From positions 28,537,349-28,601,348 of the forward strand of contig CM038702.1 of the NCBI GenBank assembly GCA_021613375.1: a stretch of 64,000 bases of DNA. The letters are read 5' to 3'. Below are positions 55,038-64,000 of this stretch, piece by piece. Within the stretch, counting starts at the first letter, position 1; each line of letters begins with the position of its first letter. A program made the position numbers and the translations under genes. Under the pieces are notes generated by a model that was given only the letters and a program-made list of their open reading frames with translations, had not been told where the DNA came from and made no database searches. Origin of the DNA: Megaleporinus macrocephalus (taxonomy: Eukaryota > Chordata > Actinopteri > Characiformes > Anostomidae).

Positions 55038-56160
55038 CAAGGCAAGTTTATTTATATTGCTCCTTTAATACACTGCAATCATTCAAAGTGCTTTATAAAT
55101 GAGAACATACAAGGCTAATTGAAATTAATGAATCAAAGTAAACTTAATTAAAAAGATGTAAATTATAGAAACAAACCTATTGTAACATTAAAACAATATA
55201 TTTGAAAGAAAGAAAATGAAGCATAAAAATGTTAGGTTAAAAGTTAAGTTAGCTCTTCTATTGCTCTCTGACAAATGGTTTCATTTAAGACAAGACTACA
55301 AGTGGATCATCACTGAATCAATTAATTGTCTTCATTAATAGCACAAACCTTTTATCCATGATATTTGTATGTGGTGATGGGGAGGACACAGGCTCGTTGG
55401 TGGATATAGATGTACTAAAAGGCTGGTCTGATGTAGATTTTAGTGTTAAAAACTTCCCAAACTCCCTAGACCTAGAGTTCAAACTAAATCAGGGGCCGTA
55501 TATGTTGGTGGCTTTGTTAGTCTGCCAACCATGATGTAGAGTATTTTTGCTGTTTTTAACATTATTGTAGATAATGCTAAGGAAGAAGGACTGTCTAGCT
55601 TTGGTTATTTGTATATTATAATTACACGCCATGTGCGCCCTGTCTCCCTACATCCCTTCTTTTGGAGTAGTACTTACCTTTGCTTTCAACTCTTAACTGG
55701 TACAATATCATTCATAACACCAACAATTTTGAGTATCCAGCAGAGCATCAACAGAATCAGGTGGTTTGCATTGTGCAGAACACATTTGGTTCATAAATAT
55801 TGCAGCTCATATGTCATTTGTACACCCTGTCTTAAAGTAAACGTGTCTGGTTGATGTCTAATGTGGCCCACATTTGAAAGGAATACACAGCAATGATCTG
55901 ACATATCCTTAAATCCTTAACACTGGGTGAGACCCTTTAGGATAACCACATCCAGAGAGTGTGTGCTTCTGGGCACATGCTAAAACAGTCCAAAAGACAC
56001 AAATGTTTAGCACAAAGTCTGGCAACATTGTTAAAATCATCAACAATAACAAAATGATCAAAATCAGTAAAAATAAAACATAACATATCTGGTAATCCAT
56101 CAACAAAATTACTTCAATAACCTCTATTCTTTGCACCCATGTTCAGAACTACACATACAT
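55038..56160 (-). pseudogene. LINE-type retrotransposon relic (endonuclease part)
   Basis: On the minus strand between about 56060 and 55890 the sequence reads, with frame jumps, a DDFN-like piece, then HSLDVVILKGLTQC, a stop, and GFKDMSDHCCVF. This is the GDFN to LDxVI to SDH pattern of the AP-endonuclease domain of non-LTR elements. The segment at about 55038-55110 (AAGGCAAGTTTATTTATATT, TTCAAAGTGCTTTATAAA) resembles a common fish repeat end. In-frame stop and shifts show it is dead. The boundaries are approximate. Confidence 0.5.
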
Positions 56161-58365
56161 ACTCAAAGGATGTGGAGTCAGCAAATGATGACCTGCTTGC
56201 ATTAAAAAGAGTTTCTGTTCGAAGCATTTCAAACCCCTGGGTTGAAACTATTAACTAAATAATACTTGTTTGTAGGTGATATATTTAATAGAGCTTAAAA
56301 ACTTAAAAACCTGTGCACTTTACTCCAAGGAATGTGAACGACATTTTACACGCGGCAGGTTGGATATAGTCACATTATCTGACCTGCACTCCCTGTTTGT
56401 TCTGTTCCTTATAAGTACTGAAATGGGAGAGATAAGTGGCACACAGGGCCCAAGCTTGTTTTAAAAACATAGACGGTTAGCATCATCAGTGTGGTAGATG
56501 ACTTGAGAATGAGATGACCTCTACCCTTATTGGAGGAAGGTGGGCTGACAATGATGTCGAGAGCGAAGTGCCTGTCGGATGGTTAAAGAGCCTGTCTCAT
56601 TCTTTGAGGTTGTGGAGCTTTTAGCTTCAGTGCAGCAGCGTTATCTAACTTTTCGATTGGTGAGTGTGGCGGAGCGGAGGGGGATTGTTGGGTCCTGTGA
56701 TGACTGTTGAGGAGCCTGCAGAAGACTTGCTGACAAGGAAAGTGACAGCCTTCTACCTGCGGGTACCAGCTTCTCCATGGGTGTTGGGAAGTTCAGGTAG
56801 GGTGATGATGAGGTGGAGATGGAAAATGGCATGGACTGTTCATGCTGTTTAGGTGTCTATGGCAGCTGATACAGTAGAACATGACTCTCACCTTATATCT
56901 CTGTCAGAGTGTTCTCAGTGTATGGGGGGATGTTATGGCTCTGGGATGATGACAGAGTCCTTGGATGTTAGCGCTTGAATGGTTTGGATGTTAGCGCTGA
57001 CCTATCTCCACTATAGTGGGAATGCAGAAGTTGCAGAGTATTAATTTCCTATGAAGTATCTCTTTAGTGTATCTTTTGATATCAGTTTATTTAATTATTA
57101 GTGATCATTAAAAAACTTGTTTTTGATTATGTTAAATCATTATTTAAATCCTTATTTATTTACTGCATAAACAAAAATAGTTTTTGTAAATATGTCTGCA
57201 AATGTTTACAAGTGTCAATAGTCCCTATGAAATTTCATAGTAAATACATAAGGGTCCATTTTGACCTATGTTGTGCATTAGAAGGGTAGTAATACAAAAA
57301 TGATTTTTATAAAAAAAAACTAAAATAAGGATTTGTGATGATCAAAACAAGTAATTGGGAGCATCATTGGGTTAATACAGGTGGCCTTCAGAACATATTG
57401 CTGCTAGCATTAGTGTTAAAATAGCACTAGCTGGTCAGGCTATGCTAGCAGAAGTGGAGGCAGAGACTATAGAACTACAGTACATAGCACACAATTTAGT
57501 TTAGTTTCAAAGCGGACTCATTGCTGCTTTTGCTCGTTTCTGTCAGCTGTATTCACATTAGGGGCACCATCCACGTGTTCCACTGGTCCAGCTCTGTGTG
57601 TCTCCACTACCCGCTGATTTGTTAAGTCCTCTGCCTGCTGTCTGCTGCCAATGTTCCCAGACTCTGATAATCCTCAAACAGTGCCAAAATGCCAGTTCTT
57701 AAACTCTGACAAGATTCAAAACTTTATTTCCAAAGCTATTGTTTTTTCTAGAAGCTTTTAACAGTTCTCACATTAAGACAATTCTGACAGTGCATTCTAA
57801 AACCCTGAAGAGGCATTTTGTACATTTCTTCTTTGGTAGCCAATAGGAGTAACTTAAAAAAAATATTTACAAAAGAAACTTCGGAAAGAATGGCTTTATA
57901 ATGTTCCTGACTTGTCTGTATAACAAGCTCAAACACTGTAGCTCGAGAACTGAAAATAAAAAAGTATGAAACATAGCAAAGTTATGCAGAAAAGCGTCTG
58001 AACAGCAAGGAAGCAGGAACGCGAAGGGCCTGCTAAATGTATGCAATGTTTTAATTCCTCTGCAAAAAACTGCATCACAGTTTGTGTTGATACAGCAACA
58101 GGTACACATTTGAACCGAATAATAGGGGTGACGAAAAATTATAATACTACTTGTCCCATCACACAATCACATCCCATACTGATTTCCATTAATAACCATA
58201 TGCCATCTGTTGTACAACCACATACATTTTTCAGATTTTGTAGATAAAATTAGGTGAACGGATTATAACCGGTTACCACATTTTCATAATATACAGTGCT
58301 AATACTAATAAAACTGTTAACACACAAACAGTTCTACTTTTCACACATTGTGTAACATCCACAGT
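56161..58365. other. SLCO1C1-like intron, unassigned stretch
   Basis: I see no gene, RNA gene or clear repeat family here beyond low-complexity AT runs. Confidence 0.5.
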
Positions 58366-59085
58366 GCAGGCCACAAAAAGTAAGTAACTTTAAGAATTTA
58401 ATATTTTGTATAGATCCCCCTTGTGTGGCATTGCTTTCACCAAACGTGTTTCAGATCTTCAGTTTGCTTCCTTGTTTGCAGAGCCCTCTTCAGGTCATAC
58501 CACTGCATCTCAATTGGGTTAAGGTCAGGATTCTAACTTGGCCATATCAAAACACAAATCTTCTTCTTCAGTCGTTCTTTAGTTGATTACTTCGGTGCTT
58601 TGGGCCATCTTGTTGCATCTCCCAACATAATGACTTGACTTGAGGTCAAGGTCTGCTGCCTTTACAATCTCCTGTAAAGTGTTTTGGTACACCTTTGAAT
58701 TTGTTCAGGCCTTAAGTCAGCAAAGCAGCCCCAAACCATTATTCTATCTCCACCATGATTTACAGTTTTTGGTGATGAGGTTTGGGGTTGTGCATTTTCC
58801 TTTTTCCTCCAAACGTAGTGTGCATTTGAGAAAAAAGCCTATTCACAAAACATTTTCCAGAAACATTACTAGCCATCCAGGTGGTCTTGTGAAAACTTGT
58901 GATGGACCACAATGTTTTTTTGGACAGTAAAAGCTTCCTTTGTGGTGTCCTTCAATAAATCATTCCTGTTCAGTGTTTTTCTAATAGTGGACATGTTTGA
59001 GTCTTCTGTAGGTCTTTCTCACTAGGAGTTCTTTCCCACCTCTTTCAGGATTCACTCATTGTTCTTGGCAACTACTCCCAGATTG
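58366..59085. mobile_element. Fish DNA-transposon-derived repeat (decayed)
   Basis: Ordered landmarks such as TCAATTGGGTTAAGGTCAGG, CCACCATGATTTACAGT, CATCCAGGTGGTCTTGTG and TTTGTGGTGTCCTTC are those of an interspersed fish DNA repeat. There is no intact frame. It ends about 370 bases before the first coding exon of the SLCO1C1-like gene. Confidence 0.6.
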
Positions 59086-59452
59086 AAAAAAATTATATTA
59101 AATATGTAAAGTGACACCCAAGCAAAGTGATACCAAAGAATGTAAAGTGCTGCTGTACACTAATCTCAATTATTGGATTTTGGAACAGCTCAGTGTGCAT
59201 TTGGTGTGTTTTTAGCTTCACAGTCATGCTCTGGTTTAGCTGGTAATGTAATGCAGTATTATCGGTTTGGAAGACTTCTATTATGAGTATTATAAATAAA
59301 AATAAACAAAGTACAGTCATTCTGGGTCCCTCAAAAATGTTCTCAAGTAATTTAAAAAAGTGGGAAGGATGTGTCCCATTTGCCTGCTCACTACATTTAC
59401 ACCAATAAATGCTATTTGGTATGATTAAAGTCAAATTGTCTTTTTTTTTTAG

Positions 59453-59610
59453 GTATACATGCATCAATGGCAAGAAATTTCATCAGGGAAAGTACAGCCA
59501 AGGAAAATGAGACCTTTCTGAGGAGGATGGACCTACCAAACAAGGAGAACTGGTCGCCAGAAAATGGACCCACATCCATGAGAAGGAACTCATGCTGTTC
59601 CAGCCTAAAG
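59453..59610 (+). CDS. slco1c1: First coding exon of SLCO1C1-like organic anion transporter (rest outside window)
   Basis: SLCO1C1 (OATP1C1) is a plasma-membrane carrier of thyroxine and organic anions. The exon follows TTTTTTTTTTAG and ends in phase 0 at CCTAAAG before GTAAAA. From ATG 59467 it reads MARNFIRESTAKENETFLRR, then MDLPNKENWSPENG and RRNSCCSSLK. MDLPNKEN and CCSSLK match the N-terminus (MDTSSKEN) and exon-end CCGELK of human SLCO1C1, as I recall it. The ATG at 59527 has better context (A at -3, G at +4) and fits the human start, so it is my preferred start. The assignment rests on this short similarity plus synteny directly downstream of pde3a in the same orientation. No membrane segment lies in the window. 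Confidence 0.7.
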
Positions 59611-60029
59611 GTAAAACTAGGATATTTTTTTCAGCTGTTTCTTGGATTTCAGTGTCAGATGTAATGAGAGTATATTGCTGACTCAAGAAGCAGCTTTGTT
59701 TGTTGTGTGTTCAGCAGCGTGGAGCACTGCACCATGGATAACTGTGGCGTCACTATGTCAAAACAAGATTTAGCTTCAGTTTGTGGTGGAATCTTCCTCT
59801 GATGAACTGTGTTCAGAACAGAGAGGGGTTTCAGAATAGGCTCCTGACTGTATGGTGCCTAATGATTTAAATAGGCAGCCCAGCCATGCTCAGGAGTGTC
59901 TTTGTTGTAAGGGTTCTGCTGTTGTTTTGTGAGAGCGATCACAGAGGCCCTATTCATCTGTAGAAACTTTGTAAGTATATAATATAATATAATATAATAT
60001 GCATCCTCCATACTCTGTGGTGGGTATAC

Positions 60030-60250
60030 TTTTATCAGTTACAGCATTAAAACCACCTCCTTGTATCTACACTGTTTGTCCATTTGATCAGCTTCATTTA
60101 CAATACAGGTGCACTTTGTAGTTCTACAATTACAGACTATGCTCTGTATACTGTATGCTGTATTCTGTTTCTCTGTATGCTCTGTTAGCCAAACTTTAAC
60201 CTGGTTCTTTATGGCCAGAACACCCAGAGGACCACCATAGTGTAACATTG
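60030..60250. repeat. Fish dispersed repeat (family of 35815 and 50030)
   Basis: CAGCATTAAAACCACCTCCT at its left end, CACTTTGTAGTTCTACAATT in the middle and CCCAGAGGACCACCATAGTG near its right end are family landmarks. Confidence 0.6.
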
Positions 60251-60655
60251 TAGGAGACTGGTGAGTCGGATTCACATGCAGATTACTTTTATTAAAGTCC
60301 ATGGTGACAGAAAGAACCGAAAATACAAAACAAAGTAACAAAATAACAAAACCCAAACAAAGAAAGCACTATACTGATAAACAAAACACACTAGCAGACA
60401 AAGACACAAACGGGAACATCAGGAAACACCAACAAAACACCAGTACAGTAATGCCTATGAACATTAAACACAGGGAGCAAACAGAGGGTATATAAAAGAC
60501 AAATGGAACAAGGAACACCTGGGAATGGAAGGAGACAGAGACTAAGAACAGGTCAGGGGCAGAGACAAAGAGGAGCACATGATCAAAACATAAATACTAG
60601 CACATGGCTAAGACAGAGGAACGTAAACAAGAACATAGAAACATTTGTCACATTT
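60240..60655. repeat. Second copy of the dispersed repeat at 33645-33962
   Basis: TTTTATTAAAGTCCATGGTG start, then AGAGGGTATATAAAAGACAA, AGGTCAGGGGCAGAGACA, GGAGCACATGATC and GAACGTAAACAAG, in the same order as the first copy. The A-rich + strand suggests a retroposed or internally deleted element; its class is not determined. Confidence 0.6.
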
Positions 60656-62469
60656 TTTTACATTAAACTATTGTAACATGCTCGCATTTTAATTTTGTCA
60701 CACACGCACACACACTTCTCATTCTACACATGCAAAATTGATGTTGTTTGTTCACATGTGAAGAATGTCAGATGTAATGGTTGCATTTTTTCATTATATT
60801 CTCATATAAAGCTCATACTGTCTTCTTTTGAAGTTTATCCTGGTCCTTATATTGAGCCAGAGTTCCCTGCACAAAAATCACATTTACACAATTTTCAACT
60901 GACCCCACATTTAGTTAATCCATCATAATATGTTTCAGGTCCAAAGTTTAGATAGGGACTTATGAGTCTAATGTTGCTGACAAACACTAGAGCAGTAGAA
61001 TAGTCACCCAAATGGCTAAAAGTGTTTCTGTAAATATATCCACATTCAGATCTTTATTAAACTTGTGCCGACTAGTCACATTGGTTCATGGCACAGTATG
61101 ACTTACTGTGTACTATAAAAGGAATACTTCAGAACACTTCAGAAACGCATTTACTGGAAATGTTCTAGTATTTAAAAAGCTTGACTTTCTTGAATCATTT
61201 ACAAGTCTGCACCACCTTAATAAAGACCTGGATGCTGTTTGAGCTGGCTAAGAGAGATTTAAAACACAAACATGTCTTGTCTGATCACCTACATCAAGTA
61301 AAAAAATGTATATTTTGCTGAAAAATATCGTAAAAAATTAATTGATTATTATGGCAATAAAAACCTTTATTCTACACACTCAGGACCTTCATTTGTAATC
61401 AGTATCTGTAGTTACACAACATATAACATTAACTTAAAAATCTGTTGATATATTTCACTTAAAATGGCCTACATTAAATTCACATTGACCTATTAATGTG
61501 CATCTTCTCTGTCTGATGAGCTTTGCAATCCTGTTTGTGCTATTTTGCTTAGTTCTAAGGATTTTCCCTAAAACGTTGGGCTGTTTAATATTTTAGTCCT
61601 TCATTTCTCTGTTTTTTATCTCACTTTAAGACAGAGCTTTTAAAAACTGCTTTCAAGAAATGAATTGCCTCCAAGAACTATTTTTTTACAGCTCAGAATT
61701 CAAGAACTAAAAGATTTTCTTTGACCTGTATTGACATCCACCCGCTGATGAGATCTGAGTTTAGAGCTTTTCCTGGGGACACTATGAGACAATGGTGTTA
61801 AAGTAGCTTTAAATCCGATTATTTTGAACAGCAGCACGTTAAAAAAAGTGGACATTGGAAATGGGAACATGCTGAGGTGTGGCTCAGTGCTCTTGGACTT
61901 GTGTTGAGCATAATCCTGTAATAAATCTCCCACTGTGTGTTCATTTCTGATTTCCAAGTTCTCTCACTGAGCCTCTGTCCGGTTCGGAATAATCTGAGAC
62001 ATGTTCTTGCACAGCCTGCTCCACATTAGCTACACGTTGGCACTGGCTAAATAGCCATGCAGAGAACTGGTGGCCAGAGCCCTTGCTCTACATGTTGCAG
62101 GAACACGAGGTGACGTGATGAATAAGGGTATTGTATTCCCAAGCATATAGACCAAAAGCCGATTAGCTTGTCGTATAGCACTCGATTTTGAATGTGAGTA
62201 AATATGTTTTTCAGGCTCGCAGTGTTATAGGACATATATATTTTTGCTTATGGACAAAGTCACCATTATTTTAGATATATTCAGCTTCATTTTTCCAGTT
62301 GTTTAGCCAATAAATATAATGACTGTGGAATCTGGAGGAATTGCAGTGCATAATGAGCAAGGGAGCCAGCCTAAGTTAGACAAAAATTGTCAGCCAGCAG
62401 TAGCTGATATAACTACATGAGCAAGAGATTACTTTGGTAAACCTTTGTTAAGCACAACCATATGGTGTT

Positions 62470-62900
62470 ACAGTGACAAATGCCACTGAAAACTTTACTG
62501 TACAAAATAGAAGCTTTATGTTTACTATGTCCAGAAGCAGCATCAACTTCTCTGGTCTCAGAAGCATCTGGGAAGGATCATCACATTGTGGTCAGATCAG
62601 TATTCCAGACCTTTTTTGGAAGAAATGGTCACTGTGTGTTTCGAACCAAAGTGGACCATCCAGGCTGTTATTAGGTCTATCATGGTATGGTGACAGTGTG
62701 TCAGTGCCCTTGGTAAAGGTAATTTATTCTTCTGTGATGGCAACATTAACACAGAAACGAAATCTTAGAGCCACATATGCTGCCCTTTTGCTGCCCTGTT
62801 CTTGGGACGTCCATGTATTTTTCAATACAACAGTACAAAACCTCATGATGCACACATTATAAAGGCATGGCTGCAGAGGAAGAGGGTTCTTTCTAAAGTT
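62470..62900 (+). pseudogene. Tc1-like transposase relic (third lineage)
   Basis: The + strand preserves, across several frame jumps, GGTCAGATCAGTATTCCAGA (from WSDESxFQ), the CTTTTTTGGAAGAAATGG stretch (VFFGRNG), CATGGTATGGTGACAGTGTG (VMVWGCVS), GGACGTCCATGTATTTTTCA (DDxPxFQ-like) and ATTATAAAGGCATGGCTGCA (HITKAWL). That is the typical order of a Tc1 transposase. Stops and deletions make it non-functional. Confidence 0.65.
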
Positions 62901-63204
62901 CTTTCTAAAAAGAACTAACTGGAGGCATAGTTATATGATCAAGAAGAGACTGCTGTACTCTCAAGGTACAAAAAGGAATCTCTTTTGAATTTGCAAGTCT
63001 AGTATATATTATTCTAAGGAATTTATGTCCATTCCAAATATAAACTTAATGATGCAGACATTAATGGTATGGTTATTACGGTCACTGGCATTTATTACAG
63101 CTCTGAATGAATTGCTCAGATTTTGCAGTTTCCGAACATTTACCCATAACGTAGAGCGTTTAGGCATAGTTACACCTCTGCCGTCATTTAGTTATGGTCT
63201 TTAG

Positions 63205-63720
63205 TAAAGACTTACAGTATTGTGCAAAAGTGCAAGACCAGCCTTCATTGATGAACTTTTTAGTGGAAATGACCGTTTAGTACAATTAAGTATTTATTGT
63301 TCAGGAGATATATGCACATTTGTTCTCTTTCCTTTTTGTATGGAAACAGTGTGCAAGGTTTTAAAGCCCAGAGAGAGAAACTCTCCACAGAAAACACTTA
63401 GCTGCCTAAAATGCGGAAAACCATTATAAGTATAAGTATAAGTATAAGATAAACCATTTGCAGAAGAAAGAAGAACATTTAACCAATTGAAAAAATTAGA
63501 GTTTCTAAAACTGGGGCCTTTAAATGTAAAAATACAGAGAAAGTGGGACTTTAAACAACCACGCAAGACCACGCATGCTACACCAAGAAAACTGTGCCCA
63601 TTTCATAAACAGCCCTTCATCTTTGAGAGAGAGGAGAAAATCCAGCTCCATTGTTGCTTCAGATCTGAAAATATAGGTGTTACTGTTCATCCTTCCGCTA
63701 TGAGACAACAACAAGTGTTG
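63205..63720. repeat. Possible decayed DNA-element end
   Basis: TTACAGTATTGTGCAAAAGT resembles the terminal motif of a fish Tc1-like family (TACAGTACTGTGCAAAAGTC). A short run of TATAAG repeats follows at about 63425-63450. The extent is uncertain. Confidence 0.4.
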
Positions 63721-64000
63721 TAGGTCTAAAAGGATGTGTAGCCTTCACCCCCGCCAACAAAAAACTTTTTATTACTACATCCACTGATGCTTTGTTCAGG
63801 GAGGCAATGACTAAGCCCAATGCAGGGTCAGGCACATGAGGACCTTTAAGGCAGTTTACCACTCTGCCATTGCCACAGCTCATATCGCCTTCAATAGTTA
63901 TCTAAATATTATTATTGGAACTACAACAAAACATAATTATATCTAAGTTACACTTTGAGAAATACAAGTGTATCTTAGTCACTGTTGTCTCTACAGTATA

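Larger units (their letters stand above)
51743..59452 (+). other. First intron of the SLCO1C1-like gene
   Basis: It runs from donor GTAAGT to acceptor TTTTTTTTTTAG. It contains a minisatellite, a CTTT microsatellite, a LINE relic and a DNA-repeat relic, listed separately. The first 600 bases are still CpG-rich. No coding exon is recognised. Confidence 0.6.
59611..64000 (+). other. Second intron of the SLCO1C1-like gene (incomplete)
   Basis: No further SLCO exon can be recognised; the conserved LKVFLCALSFVYFAK-type exon is absent, so it must lie beyond the window. The intron contains the repeats and the transposase relic listed separately. Confidence 0.55.

Overview
The window is vertebrate nuclear DNA, almost certainly from a teleost fish. 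The coding content is two split genes with long introns and GT-AG splice signals. The spaces between exons hold dispersed repeats of the fish type: several decayed Tc1/mariner families, a LINE relic, short non-autonomous DNA elements and microsatellites. I cannot name the species. The repeat mix would fit an otophysan fish (characin or catfish group), but that is only a guess.

Layout. (1) Positions 527-41913, + strand: the last 13 coding exons of a cGMP-inhibited cAMP phosphodiesterase 3A gene (pde3a). The reading phase is continuous across every junction I assigned, giving about 763 codons to a TGA at 41911-41913. Earlier exons lie upstream of the window. (2) One pde3a intron, 3955-29519, is about 25.6 kb long. 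It uses a GC rather than GT donor and holds a nested tandem array of about 20.8 kb (roughly 4313-25088). (3) 41914 to about 46060 is the probable pde3a 3' UTR. (4) About 46060-50800 is repeat-bearing intergenic DNA. (5) About 50930-51742 is a CpG-rich promoter and 5' UTR exon, followed by a 7.7-kb intron and the first coding exon (59453-59610) of an SLCO1C1-like organic anion transporter gene. The rest of that gene lies beyond the window. PDE3A followed by SLCO1C1 in the same orientation is the tetrapod order, so the locus is syntenic.

The array is the most unusual object. It has seven head-to-tail units of 1.2-4.7 kb. A complete unit has a palindrome-rich 5' end, a ladder of short repeats each carrying CCACCTTAAA, a 77-bp tandem repeat, a kilobase-scale G/T tract built on a 15-18-bp motif that is nearly free of C on the + strand, a conserved block of about 280 bp, and a (TAA)n tail. 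Two units keep an extra 3' terminus with a hairpin that matches, inverted, the 5' end of the unit. At the right edge this terminus alone is amplified to five copies. The very long open frames on the minus strand here (up to 897 codons of Thr/His/Tyr/Asn/Gln) are by-products of the repeat, not genes.

The two genes are not an operon and their products are not known to act together. PDE3A hydrolyses cAMP (and cGMP slowly). SLCO1C1 carries thyroid hormone and organic anions across membranes. Two perfect cAMP-response palindromes sit in the CpG-rich region between them.
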